From: CAZGHF01 sp043797305
GTDB lineage: Bacteria > Patescibacteriota > Minisyncoccia > UBA6257 > GWB1-50-10
DNA length: 22,161 bases
Assembly (NCBI GenBank): GCA_043797305.1
Contig: JAZDPW010000007.1
Coordinates: 1-22,161, forward strand
Direction: 5' to 3'
Shown: positions 6,507-14,626 of the stretch, piece by piece
Layout: each line of letters starts with the position of its first letter
Position numbering within the stretch: position 1 is the first letter of the stretch
Notes under the pieces: model-generated
What the model was told of the DNA's origin: nothing
Seen by the model: the letters and a program-made list of their open reading frames with translations, nothing else
The model's database searches: none
Program-made: the position numbers and the translations under genes

Positions 6507-8589
6507 CGGATTCGTAAAAATCTGGGCAGTTTTCCTTACGGCTTTTTTGATTTTAACTTGGACTTTTGTCGGCTGGCCGAGGATTTGGCAAAAGCCGCCG
6601 ATTCCGCCGAAAATTCAGGAAGCGCAGGCGGCGGACATCACTGTTGATACCGGTGATACCACCCCCATCGCCGGTTTTCAAGCTCCACGCGCGCTCGTCT
6701 GGACGAGCGCCCTTATCGGCTATTTCTTCTATATAGACAGCGACAACGATTTTAAATACGCGAAGACCACAAATGGCGGATCAAGTTGGAGTGCTGCGGT
6801 GGCTGAAATAGATACTGACACTACCATCACCGCGCTTGCGTTTGACGTTTGGTATGACAAATGGACGCCGGGCGACAACGGGACCACAATCCATATTTGG
6901 TGGTCTCAAATCGACCTCGACGACATTGAATACAGGGCGCTCGATACCAGTAATGATTCGTTCGGTGCGATGCGCCAGGTTTTTTCCAGTACTGATGCCG
7001 TTTCAAATCGCGCAAATTTTATTAGTGGCACCAAAGCCCGCGGCGGCAATCTGTACGTCGTGGGCACAGTTGATGCCGCGGCAGAATGTGAATTTGGTCG
7101 CTCCATCGACAGCGGAGCCACCTGGGACCTCACCCGTGCCACTCCGCAAGAGGCCTGCGGTGATCAAGGGATTCTTTTCCCAGGCAATGAAACTGATACT
7201 CAAGATATCTGGATGCTCTATGATGATATCTCAGCCGAACTGCTTACCCTTAAAACAAACGACGACTCGGCGAACAGCTGGTCTGAATCCGCAACAACCA
7301 TTCCTTTTACTGACGAGACTACTCTCGGTACCGGAGAAGGGGGATATGGCGGTTCCATAAGGCAAAGCGATGGACATTTGATTGCCGCAACCCACTCGCA
7401 AATTGACAATGCTGCGACGGATTTTGAAATGTGGGATATCAATGGCACGGGTTCGGTTACTGCATTAACTGATATAACAACTAACATTGATGACAACTAC
7501 TATCCATCAGTGTTCATTGACCAAAACACCGACGATATTTATGTTTCGTACGCCGGGAAGCGAGACGGTTTGGAAACGCTCGGCACGACCGTCGGAATTT
7601 ATTACACAAAATCCACGGACGGCGGCGCGAATTGGAGCGCCGGCGATACGGCGTATTCCGAATCTACCGGCAATTTCCGCCAGAATTGGGCAGGTATGAT
7701 GGGCAACCGTTTCGGGGTTATCTGGCGCAATGACGGGACCGAGGGTCTGACTTTCAACTACGTTAATAGTCTTGATTTGACGCCGGCGCCCGTTAATTCT
7801 ACTCCCGTTGTTTCCAGCGTCGATACTTCTCCCTCCCCGATAGTTTTAACCGAGAACGGTACAACGACTGTGACGATTACCGCCACGGTTACCGACGACG
7901 ACGGTTGTGACGAAGTTTTTGACACCGGTACGACGACAGCGACGCTTTATCGTTCTTCGTTGGGCGCAAGCTGTTCGCAGAACTGGAACAATTGTTACGT
8001 TAGCATAGCCCTTACCGAAGTTGATAACACCTGCATTGGCGGCGTGGATACGGCTGGCGACGCCTCCGGCACGGTTGAAGTTTGGTATATCGCCGAGGCG
8101 ACGGACGCCAGCTCGTCTTATTCTGGCGACACCTGGCAAGCAACGGTAAAAGCGATTGATTCTTCCAATGCTTCGTCAACCAATACCGACTCTTCGCCGC
8201 CGGAATTAAGCACTCTTCTTGCGGTAGACATTACCGGTTCAATTAACTACGGGACGGTTAATCCAACCGCTACTTCAACAACTCAGACGGTAACGATAAC
8301 CAATACCGGCAATTTCAACTCAACTGATGCAAATTTTTCCGGCGTTGGTCTTGAGTCCGGCGGAAACTCCATTGTCGTGGGTTCGCAAAAATATTCCACT
8401 ACCACTAACGAGTATTGGGATTACATGGATTACACATTGGACGGTAGCGCTACCCGTCGAGAGCTGAATGTTACAAAAGGCACGGCCACCGGTACACCCT
8501 CAACGCAGAATAATTATTGGGCAATTCAGGTTCCAAACGGTACACCGGCGGGGACCTATAATGGAACGACTACTATTGAAGCCCAATAA
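6487..8589 (+). CDS. Secreted BNR/Asp-box repeat protein with a C-terminal beta module
   Basis: About 700 residues. An N-terminal hydrophobic segment (IWAVFLTAFLILTWTFVGW) acts as signal or anchor, ending near AQAAD. The middle holds three Asp-box (BNR) motifs, TTNGGSSW, SIDSGATW and STDGGANW, near residues 95, 208 and 377, as in sialidase-type beta-propellers; catalytic sialidase residues were not recognised. From about nt 7795 a Thr/Ser-rich beta module (TENGTTTVTITATVTDDDG to the end TTIEAQ) follows, nearly repeated in the next gene. The start is ATG 6487 or GTG 6502, both in the right inverted repeat of the GIY-YIG element; 6502 is the start that an excision would restore as ATG. Likely a surface or secreted protein; the ligand is unknown. 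Confidence 0.75.
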   Translation: MTSNGVNGFVKIWAVFLTAFLILTWTFVGWPRIWQKPPIPPKIQEAQAADITVDTGDTTPIAGFQAPRALVWTSALIGYFFYIDSDNDFKYAKTTNGGSSWSAAVAEIDTDTTITALAFDVWYDKWTPGDNGTTIHIWWSQIDLDDIEYRALDTSNDSFGAMRQVFSSTDAVSNRANFISGTKARGGNLYVVGTVDAAAECEFGRSIDSGATWDLTRATPQEACGDQGILFPGNETDTQDIWMLYDDISAELLTLKTNDDSANSWSESATTIPFTDETTLGTGEGGYGGSIRQSDGHLIAATHSQIDNAATDFEMWDINGTGSVTALTDITTNIDDNYYPSVFIDQNTDDIYVSYAGKRDGLETLGTTVGIYYTKSTDGGANWSAGDTAYSESTGNFRQNWAGMMGNRFGVIWRNDGTEGLTFNYVNSLDLTPAPVNSTPVVSSVDTSPSPIVLTENGTTTVTITATVTDDDGCDEVFDTGTTTATLYRSSLGASCSQNWNNCYVSIALTEVDNTCIGGVDTAGDASGTVEVWYIAEATDASSSYSGDTWQATVKAIDSSNASSTNTDSSPPELSTLLAVDITGSINYGTVNPTATSTTQTVTITNTGNFNSTDANFSGVGLESGGNSIVVGSQKYSTTTNEYWDYMDYTLDGSATRRELNVTKGTATGTPSTQNNYWAIQVPNGTPAGTYNGTTTIEAQ
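7795..8589 (+). repeat. Duplicated module, copy 1 (C-terminus of BNR protein)
   Basis: About 265 codons similar throughout to 8752-9551. Shared landmarks in order: PSPIV.TENGTT, TTATLYRSSLGASC, CYV, GDASGTV.VWYIAEATDASSS, SGDTWQATVKAIDSSNASST, SPPELST, INYG, TNTGN.NSTDANFSGV, QKYST, WDYMDY, TKGTATGTPSTQN, YNGTTTIEAQ. Nucleotide identity is visibly high, for example around ACACCTGGCAAGCAACGGTA. Confidence 0.8.
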
Positions 8590-8598
8590 TAGTCAGAG

Positions 8599-8607
8599 TT
8601 ATCCACA
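8599..8607 (+). other. Single perfect DnaA-box match
   Basis: TTATCCACA matches the Escherichia coli DnaA box consensus. Only one copy is seen, in a 53-bp spacer between two surface-protein genes. A chance match is likely; no cluster or dnaA/dnaN gene supports an origin. Confidence 0.15.
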
Positions 8608-8628
8608 CACTCTATCAAACAGATTTGG

Positions 8629-8634
8629 TATTAT
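8629..8634 (+). promoter_or_regulatory. Possible -10 box, leaderless spacing
   Basis: TATTAT lies 8 nt before the ATG at 8643. No Shine-Dalgarno is present in between. This is a weaker match than the other -10 boxes of this type, and no -35 is seen. Confidence 0.35.
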
Positions 8635-8642
8635 TACTAAAG

Positions 8643-9551
8643 ATGATCACTTTGTTAAGAGCTTACGTTGTGTCACTTGTTTTTGCCGGTCTTATAATTG
8701 GGGGCGGTTTTTTTGTGGCTTATGCGGACACCACGATTCCATCGGTTGAGGTCGGTAACGCGGCGCCGGCGGTTTCGGCCGTTAACATTGACCCCAGCCC
8801 TATCGTTGTTACCGAAAATGGCACAACCAGCGTAACGATTACCGCCACTGTCACCGACTCGAACGGCTGTGACGAAGTTTTTGCGAATGGTACGACAACG
8901 GCAACACTTTACCGCTCCTCGCTGGGGGCGAGCTGTCCCCAGGACTGGGGCAATTGTTACGTAAATGTTCCTCTTACTGAAGTTGGTAACACTTGCGCTG
9001 GCGGTGTCGATACGGAGGGCGATGCTTCCGGCACGGTTCAAGTTTGGTACATTGCCGAGGCGACCGATGCCAGTTCCTCAAACTCCGGTGACACCTGGCA
9101 AGCAACGGTAAAAGCAATTGATTCTTCCAATGCTTCGTCAACCAATACCGACGCTTCGCCGCCGGAGTTGAGCACGGCACTTGCCATCGACGTTACCGGC
9201 GATATTAATTACGGGGCTCTTGCCGCCAGTGCAACTTCGTCTATAAAAACGGTGACGGTGACAAATACTGGTAACTACAATTCCACTGATGCCAATTTCT
9301 CCGGTGTTAATCTTGAGTCCAGCGGAAATTCGATTGCTATGAGCCAGCAGAAGTATTCAACCTCTACCAGCGAAGAATGGGATTATATGGATTACGCGTT
9401 GAGCGGCGTTGCCACTCGTCGGGAGTTGAACATCACCAAAGGCACGGCTACCGGTACGCCCTCGACGCAGAATGATTACTGGGCAATCCAGGTTCCGGGC
9501 GGGCAGGCCGCGGGGACTTACAACGGAACGACTACTATTGAAGCGCAGTAG
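8643..9551 (+). CDS. Secreted protein made of the duplicated beta module
   Basis: 302 residues. An N-terminal signal-like helix (YVVSLVFAGLIIGGGFFVAYA) is followed by one copy of the module that ends the preceding BNR protein, including two cysteine pairs (NGCDEVF, GASC, NCYV, NTCAGG) and the same last residues TTIEAQ. No BNR repeats are present. The second half, with TVTNTGNYNSTDANFSGV, reads like an Ig-like or DUF11-type beta domain (inference). Start ATG 8643 is preferred over the in-frame TTG 8625 because a -10-like TATTAT sits 8 nt before it and the signal peptide starts well there. Probably arose by tandem duplication followed by loss of the propeller, or is the donor of the module. Confidence 0.75.
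   Translation: MITLLRAYVVSLVFAGLIIGGGFFVAYADTTIPSVEVGNAAPAVSAVNIDPSPIVVTENGTTSVTITATVTDSNGCDEVFANGTTTATLYRSSLGASCPQDWGNCYVNVPLTEVGNTCAGGVDTEGDASGTVQVWYIAEATDASSSNSGDTWQATVKAIDSSNASSTNTDASPPELSTALAIDVTGDINYGALAASATSSIKTVTVTNTGNYNSTDANFSGVNLESSGNSIAMSQQKYSTSTSEEWDYMDYALSGVATRRELNITKGTATGTPSTQNDYWAIQVPGGQAAGTYNGTTTIEAQ
8752..9551 (+). repeat. Duplicated module, copy 2 (stand-alone gene)
   Basis: Partner of the module at 7795-8589; the order of motifs is the same and both copies end at the stop codon. Most differences are synonymous or conservative, pointing to selection on the protein after duplication. Confidence 0.8.
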
Positions 9552-9561
9552 AGTAAAGAGG

Positions 9562-9567
9562 TACAAT
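9562..9567 (+). promoter_or_regulatory. -10 box, leaderless spacing
   Basis: TACAAT ends 7 nt before the ATG at 9575. No Shine-Dalgarno lies between them. An earlier ATG at 9568 is out of frame with the long gene. Confidence 0.5.
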
Positions 9568-9574
9568 ATGTTTT

Positions 9575-10444
9575 ATGGATTATGGCAAGCAGGCGTTTCT
9601 TATTCTCGTTCTTTTATCTTTACTTAGTCCGCAGTTTGTAAGTGCTTTTGGTGTTTCTCCGCCGGCGATAAGCGCCGACAAACTTTTAAAGGGCTCGCAA
9701 TATGAAGCGACCGTTTTTTTGATTAGGGCTAATGTGGAAGCGGATTTACCGGTTGAGGCAACTCTAAGATTGCCGGATGAAATAAAAGATTGGGTTACGC
9801 TCGATGTCGGCTTTAATTTTGTGATTCCGGCCGGTGTTCACCAGTTTCCGGTGAAGGTCGTGATTAGCGTTCCCGAGGATGCCGATTTGAACATTTACAA
9901 CGGCTCTGTGGTTTTTAATACTCTGCCGCCTTCGGAGAAGGGAAAGGGGGACCAGCAGGTAACGATAACGGTCGCGGCCGGCGTGAATTTAAATATAACC
10001 GTCGGTGAAGGCGTTATCAAAGATTTTCGGATAGAACATATGGATATTTTGGATGTTAAAGAAGGCGACCCGCCGGCTATAGTGGTTACGATGGAGAACA
10101 CCGGTAATGTGCCGGTTTCAGCCGAGCGGGCGACGATTGATGTTTTGGATAAATTGGGCAATGTCCGGTTGGGTTTCGGTCAGACCGAAAAATTGCCCGA
10201 GGTCCCGCCTTTCAAGACAAAGAAATTTGTGGTGGAGTTCCCCTTGGATTTGGAGCTTGGTCTTGGGGAGTACTGGGCGGAAGCAAAAATTTACAAGAGC
10301 GGGAGCGTAGCGGGAGAGGTAAAAACGGTTTTTAACGTTGTTGAGAAAAAGTTTGGTCTTCTAACCTTTCTCATTATTGCCGTCGCCGTTTTTGGAATCG
10401 GCTTGGCGGCAAAAATTCTTTTCAGAAGAAAATATCATGGTTGA
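9575..10444 (+). CDS. Membrane-anchored Ig-like (COG1470/DUF916-type) surface protein
   Basis: 289 residues. Signal peptide at about 1-24 (LILVLLSLLSPQFVSAFGVSPP), two beta-rich domains, and a C-terminal membrane helix (about 263-283, LLTFLIIAVAVFGIGLAAKILF) with a short basic tail. The FGVSPPAI opening and the phrase VVTMENTGNVPVSAERATIDV are typical of NPCBM/COG1470-like Ig-fold proteins that stand on the outer face of the membrane. No enzyme motif is seen. Its stop overlaps the start of the dockerin gene by 8 nt, so the two are coupled; it may serve as a surface partner or accessory of the dockerin and cohesin proteins (inference). Confidence 0.7.
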   Translation: MDYGKQAFLILVLLSLLSPQFVSAFGVSPPAISADKLLKGSQYEATVFLIRANVEADLPVEATLRLPDEIKDWVTLDVGFNFVIPAGVHQFPVKVVISVPEDADLNIYNGSVVFNTLPPSEKGKGDQQVTITVAAGVNLNITVGEGVIKDFRIEHMDILDVKEGDPPAIVVTMENTGNVPVSAERATIDVLDKLGNVRLGFGQTEKLPEVPPFKTKKFVVEFPLDLELGLGEYWAEAKIYKSGSVAGEVKTVFNVVEKKFGLLTFLIIAVAVFGIGLAAKILFRRKYHG

Positions 10445-11426
10445 TGAAGGGAGAACTTGGGGTAGAGGGATAATTTTGCTTTTGATTTTATTCTTGGCGG
10501 TTCAGGTCTCGGCCGCTAATACCGCCCCTGCTCTTGAAGTTATTACCACTCAATGCTCGGACGGCGTTGATAACGATAGCGACGGCAAAATTGATTATCC
10601 AACCGACCCCGGTTGTTCGTCGTTCTCCGATAATAACGAAACTGATTCGTCCCCGACACCGCCGGGTGGCGGTGGAGGCGGCGGCGGAGGAGGTGGAGAC
10701 AGTGGCCCTGTTCAAACCGTTGTTAATTTCAGGGGTCGGGCCTACCCCAAAAGCATAGTTACTCTTCTGAAAGACGCTCAAGTGGCGGCAACAACCGTGG
10801 CTCTTTCGGATGCGTCTTTCCAAATATCGCTTTCCGGTCTTGCCGCCGGCAATTACATTTTTAGTATTTACGGCGAAGATAATAAAGGGAACCGGTCGGG
10901 CCTTCTCACTTTTCCGATAAGCATTACCGCCGGCGCTACCAATAATATATCCGGAATTTTCACTGTACCGACCATTGATGTTGATAAGAGTGGAGTAAAA
11001 CGCGGGGACGACATCGCCATTTTTGGCCAAACCTCTCCCGACAGTGAAATTACTATCGGCGTCGCCTCCGAAGAAGAAGTTTTTATAAAAACCAAGGCTG
11101 CCAAAGACGGCGTTTATCTCTATAATTTTGATACCTCATCCCTTACTCCGGAACAGCACTTTACCCGTTCCAAGTCCGCTTGGGGTGGGGAAGTCAGTTC
11201 GTTTTCCAAGAGCATCAGCTTTCTGGTTGGCACGAGAAACGTTGCCAAAGCGGCCACCGCCCTCAAGGGGGATTTAAACAACGATAAGCGGGTAAACATC
11301 GTTGATTTCTCCATTATTGCTTATTGGTATAAACGACCCTCACCGCCGGCCAATGTCGACTTAAACGGGGACAGCAAAGTGGATTTGATTGACTTTAGCA
11401 TCATGGCTTTCCACTTTACCGGTTAA
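10437..11426 (+). CDS. Secreted dockerin protein with polyglycine linker
   Basis: 329 residues. Signal peptide at about 1-29 (GIILLLILFLAVQVSA); a Ca-binding-like segment CSDGVDNDSDGKIDYPTDPG; a run of 11 glycines (77-87) as linker; one or two beta (Ig-like) domains; and at the C-terminus a type I dockerin with two Ca loops, DLNNDKRVNIVDFSIIAYW (279-297) and DLNGDSKVDLIDFSIMAFH (308-326). The D-x-N-x-D...D pattern is complete in both. Dockerins bind cohesin domains tightly. Two cohesin-like proteins are encoded immediately downstream, so a local cohesin-dockerin pair is likely. Start 10437 overlaps the preceding stop; the in-frame ATG at 10377 lies inside the upstream gene and would delay the signal peptide. 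Confidence 0.85.
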   Translation: MVDEGRTWGRGIILLLILFLAVQVSAANTAPALEVITTQCSDGVDNDSDGKIDYPTDPGCSSFSDNNETDSSPTPPGGGGGGGGGGGDSGPVQTVVNFRGRAYPKSIVTLLKDAQVAATTVALSDASFQISLSGLAAGNYIFSIYGEDNKGNRSGLLTFPISITAGATNNISGIFTVPTIDVDKSGVKRGDDIAIFGQTSPDSEITIGVASEEEVFIKTKAAKDGVYLYNFDTSSLTPEQHFTRSKSAWGGEVSSFSKSISFLVGTRNVAKAATALKGDLNNDKRVNIVDFSIIAYWYKRPSPPANVDLNGDSKVDLIDFSIMAFHFTG

Positions 11427-11428
11427 TT

Positions 11429-12334
11429 ATGAAAAACGCATTAAAATTTTTCGTTTTGGCAATCGGCTTGTTTTATTTTCATCAAGTATTTGCGGTTGAA
11501 TTATATTTAAAAACTGCTGCTCCTGAAATTTCGCTCGGCGAGCAGGTGTTGGTTGACGTTCTTGCCGATGTCGGAGATGAAACGCTAAACGCAGTTGAAG
11601 GCGAACTTACTTTTTCGGCCGAGCTCATTAGTGTAGTCGGTGTTTTTGAACGCGACTCGGTTATCACTTTTTGGCTCGAAAAACCTCATTTTGATGAAAC
11701 CGATAATCGTATCAAGTGGAGCGGCATCACTCCGGGCGGTTTCGGCAACGTTCTTTCTCCTTTCGGTTCCCAACCCGCCCGCCTGTTCAGTGTTGTCTTT
11801 AAGGGAAAGAAAGCCGGAACGGCACAGGTTGGTTTTGGCAACGTTCGTGCTCTCCTTCATGACGGTGAAGGTACGCCCGCCGAACTTACTGTTTCAACTC
11901 TGGCATTGACCATAAGCGAAGATGATTCCAAACCCGGCGGCAAAGAAGAGTTCTTACCCGACAATGAGTCGCCTCAGGGATTTACGCCACTCATTACATC
12001 CGAGCCGGCAGTTTTTAACGGTCGCTGGTTTCTGATTTTTAATACTCAAGATAAAGAATCGGGGATCGAACGCTACGAAGTCCTGGAAAAACGGACCCTT
12101 TTGGACTTTAGATTTTGGACAATTGCGGAAAGCCCTTATCTTCTTAAAGACCAAAATCTGAAGAGCCATATTTACGTGAAGGCCATTGATAAACGAGGCA
12201 ATGAACAGGTTACCGAACTTGCCCCGACTTATCCACTTACTTGGTACGAGAACAGTCTTCCTTGGATTATAATGATTATAATTCTAGATTTGGTAGTCCT
12301 TTTAGGCGTAAAATTTTTATGGCGAAAAAAATAA
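11429..12334 (+). CDS. Membrane-anchored cohesin-like protein
   Basis: 301 residues. Signal peptide at about 1-21 (FFVLAIGLFYFHQVFA), then a cohesin-like domain (about 22-158) with the typical pattern of ordered beta strands: LGEQVLVDVLADVGDETLNA, VEGELTFSAELISVVGV, ITFWLEK, IKWSGITPGGF, LFSVVFKGKKAGTAQVGFG. A second beta domain (about 170-275) and a C-terminal helix (ENSLPWIIMIIILDLVVLLGVKFL) with the basic tail WRKK anchor it in the membrane. It starts 2 nt after the dockerin stop and overlaps the next gene by 16 nt, so it sits in the middle of a coupled operon. Probable role: surface receptor for dockerin-bearing proteins. No enzyme motif is seen. Confidence 0.72.
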   Translation: MKNALKFFVLAIGLFYFHQVFAVELYLKTAAPEISLGEQVLVDVLADVGDETLNAVEGELTFSAELISVVGVFERDSVITFWLEKPHFDETDNRIKWSGITPGGFGNVLSPFGSQPARLFSVVFKGKKAGTAQVGFGNVRALLHDGEGTPAELTVSTLALTISEDDSKPGGKEEFLPDNESPQGFTPLITSEPAVFNGRWFLIFNTQDKESGIERYEVLEKRTLLDFRFWTIAESPYLLKDQNLKSHIYVKAIDKRGNEQVTELAPTYPLTWYENSLPWIIMIIILDLVVLLGVKFLWRKK

Positions 12335-14049
12335 TTTTAGCGGCGGTTTTTACCCTGTTCGCTTTTGGGGTTGGCCTTGAAACCGTTCAAGCCGCCACTT
12401 TATATTTTGTGCCTTCCACCGGCGCTTCTGGTGTCGGCGGTAATTTCTCGGTAGGTGTTTATGTCTCAAGTGCCAACCAGGCGATGAATGCCGCTTCCGG
12501 CGTCGTAAGTTTCCCGCAAGATAAGCTGGAGGTTGCTTCTATTTCCAAAACCGGTTCTATTATCACGCTTTGGGTTCAAGAACCCGCTTCTTCCAATCAA
12601 AATGGAACCGTGAATTTTGAGGGGATTGTTCCCAACCCCGGTTTTACCGGTTCCGCCGGGAAAATTATTACTTTGAATTTTCGGACAAAAGCGGCCGGCA
12701 CCGCGGCGCTCACTTTTTCTTCCGGCTCGGTTTTGGCAAACGACGGCTTGGGAACCAACATTCTTACCGGTCTTGGCAGTGCCAGTTTTAGCTTGGGTAA
12801 TATCCCTTCTTCGGTGCCGGAAGCCGCTGTTCCTTTAACCGTCGCCGGGGCGCCGGCTGCTCCCGAAGTTCGTTCTTCCACTCACCCCGATTCTTCGAAT
12901 TGGTATCAGGCAACGAAAGCGGTGTTTAACTGGGACGTTCCCGAAGACGTGACAGCTGTACGCCTCCTTGTCGGGCAACTGCCCCAGGCAACTCCCACCG
13001 TTACTTATTCGCCGCCCATCACTTCAAAAGAAGTTGATGATTTTGAGGATGGTATCTGGTACTTCCACGCTCAATTTAAGAATAAGAATGGCTGGGGCGG
13101 CATTGCCCATTTCCGTTTTCAAATTGACACTCAACCGCCAGATCCCTTTTCTATAGAATTCGTCCATGGCAAAGAAATTATTGATCCAAGCCCGATAATT
13201 AATTTCAATACTACTGATGCACTCTCCGGCATCCGTTATTACAAAATAAAAATCGGAAGCGGAGATTTCTTTGAAGTTGATCCTAACCTTATTTTATCTA
13301 ACCCTTACTCATTGCCCCCGCAAGATCCGGGCAAGAATACTGTTGTGGTACAGGCATATGATAAAGCAGGAAATACCTCAACTGCGGCAGAAGAATTTGA
13401 GATTTTGGCTTTAGAATCCCCCCAAATTACGAGGTACGAGAAGAATATCGTGGAAGGGGATTTGCTGGAAATAGGAGGAGAAACATATCCGGATTCCGAT
13501 GTAGATTTATTTTTGTTCCAGGGAGATAAAAAAACATCAGAGCGGAGAATCAAAAGCAACTCATCCGGGGATTTCACTTTTATTTGGTCCAAAAAATTGG
13601 AAAGCGGGGCATATGATGTTCAAGCTCAAGTGACCGATAATAGAGGCGCAAAGAGCTTGCTGAGCGAGAAAATAACCATTGTAGTGGCAAAATCGGCAAT
13701 CTTTCGCGTAGGAGGTTGGGCGATTGATTTCCTTGCGGTGGTAGTGCCGCTTGTCGCCCTTGTATTTATCCTCCTATTTCTCATCTGGTACGGCTGGCAC
13801 AAACTCGTCACCTTTAGAAAAAGGGTGAAAAAGGAGGCTCGTGAGGCGGAGCAGGCGCTTCATAAAGCCCTTAATTTGTTAAAGGAAGATATTCGCGAGC
13901 AGATTAAAATGCTTGAAAAGATCAAAACAAAACGTCAGCTTACTGAAGAAGAGGAAAAAATCATTAAACGACTTAAAAAAGACTTGGACGATGCGGAGAG
14001 GTTTGTAAAGAAAGAAATTGAAGATATTGAGAAAGTGGTGAAACAATAA
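12319..14049 (+). CDS. Membrane-anchored cohesin-like protein with cytoplasmic coiled coil
   Basis: 576 residues. Signal peptide at about 1-26 (IILAAVFTLFAFGVGLETVQA), cohesin-like domain (about 27-160: GGNFSVGVYVSSANQAMNAA, SGVVSFPQDKLEVASI, ITLNFRTKAAGTAALTFSSG), then Ig-like beta domains (about 180-460), a membrane helix (about 470-495, FLAVVVPLVALVFILLFLIW) and a highly charged cytoplasmic coiled coil to the end (EQIKMLEKIKTKRQLTEEEE). Start 12319 (MAKKIILAAV) is chosen because the signal peptide follows at once; it overlaps the upstream gene by 16 nt. The intracellular coiled coil is longer than a plain anchor needs, so it may oligomerise or link the surface assembly to a cytoplasmic partner (inference). 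Confidence 0.72.
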   Translation: MAKKIILAAVFTLFAFGVGLETVQAATLYFVPSTGASGVGGNFSVGVYVSSANQAMNAASGVVSFPQDKLEVASISKTGSIITLWVQEPASSNQNGTVNFEGIVPNPGFTGSAGKIITLNFRTKAAGTAALTFSSGSVLANDGLGTNILTGLGSASFSLGNIPSSVPEAAVPLTVAGAPAAPEVRSSTHPDSSNWYQATKAVFNWDVPEDVTAVRLLVGQLPQATPTVTYSPPITSKEVDDFEDGIWYFHAQFKNKNGWGGIAHFRFQIDTQPPDPFSIEFVHGKEIIDPSPIINFNTTDALSGIRYYKIKIGSGDFFEVDPNLILSNPYSLPPQDPGKNTVVVQAYDKAGNTSTAAEEFEILALESPQITRYEKNIVEGDLLEIGGETYPDSDVDLFLFQGDKKTSERRIKSNSSGDFTFIWSKKLESGAYDVQAQVTDNRGAKSLLSEKITIVVAKSAIFRVGGWAIDFLAVVVPLVALVFILLFLIWYGWHKLVTFRKRVKKEAREAEQALHKALNLLKEDIREQIKMLEKIKTKRQLTEEEEKIIKRLKKDLDDAERFVKKEIEDIEKVVKQ

Positions 14050-14153
14050 AAACGGTTGTCCTCTTCCAAGAGTTCCTAGCTGTCCTCGGCGCCGAATATT
14101 AAGTTCCGGATGGAAATCTCGAATAGTTTTTTGGATTTTAGTATGAAAGGCAT

Positions 14154-14618
14154 TTAAATTTCTTTGATGTTGAACTTGTCTATTTCGCCTCCCTTGCCCT
14201 TGAAATAACATTCTCCTTCTATTCTTTTGCCGGAGAGAACCAAAGGAAGCCAATAAAAATCGTCAACCCACATTTCCCCGTAAGGCAGCTCGTTTTTATC
14301 ATACCACTCGGGGCGCATTTCGTCGGATTCCCGAAGTTCTCCTTCCCAATTTTTGACGAGAAATATGTGCATGTGCTGGCTCCAGTCGGGGTGTTCGTTG
14401 AAAAGAAACTTTATGTTTCCGGCGTTTTGAAGTTCGTGGACGCTCGTTTCCGCTCCGATTTCTTCTTTCAGCTCCCGGACAGCCGCTTCCTCTACGGTCT
14501 CGTTGTCGTGCACTTTCCCGCCCACGCCGTTCCACTTTCCCTCGCCGAAGCCGCGTTTTTTCATAGCGAGGCAAATTTTATCCCCATTCATCAAAAAACA
14601 AAGAGTTACATTTCTCAT
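14154..14618 (-). CDS. Nudix hydrolase (MutT/MTH1-like)
   Basis: 154 residues. The Nudix box is complete: G34-x5-E40-x7-R48-E49-x2-E52-E53-x-G55 (GKVHDNETVEEAAVRELKEE). The N-terminal RNVTLCFLMNGDKICLAMKK and the W-N-G-V-G-G segment resemble MTH1-type oxidised-nucleotide (8-oxo-dGTP-like) hydrolases that hydrolyse NTP-like substrates to the monophosphate and pyrophosphate. The exact substrate is not certain. It is the last gene of the minus-strand operon, starting 8 nt after the stop of the 34-aa membrane ORF. A plus-strand surface gene converges on it; no clear terminator was found in the 104-bp gap. Confidence 0.88.
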   Translation of the reverse strand: MRNVTLCFLMNGDKICLAMKKRGFGEGKWNGVGGKVHDNETVEEAAVRELKEEIGAETSVHELQNAGNIKFLFNEHPDWSQHMHIFLVKNWEGELRESDEMRPEWYDKNELPYGEMWVDDFYWLPLVLSGKRIEGECYFKGKGGEIDKFNIKEI

Positions 14619-14626
14619 TTTGTAAT

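Noticed and set aside
8599..8607. Replication origin suggested by TTATCCACA
   Set aside because: A single box, without a box cluster, AT-rich unwinding region or dnaA/dnaN, is not enough.
8590..8642. Terminator hairpin from AGAGT/ACTCT
   Set aside because: Only 5 bp, 9-base loop and no T-run.
10665..10697. Glycine-codon run as a sequencing error or tandem repeat expansion
   Set aside because: The frame continues correctly into a beta domain and a full dockerin, and the codons are mixed (GGT, GGC, GGA), as in a genuine linker.
14050..14153. Bidirectional terminator between the convergent genes
   Set aside because: Small palindromes (CTCTTCCAAGAG, TCGGCGCCGA) exist but none is followed by a T-run on either strand.
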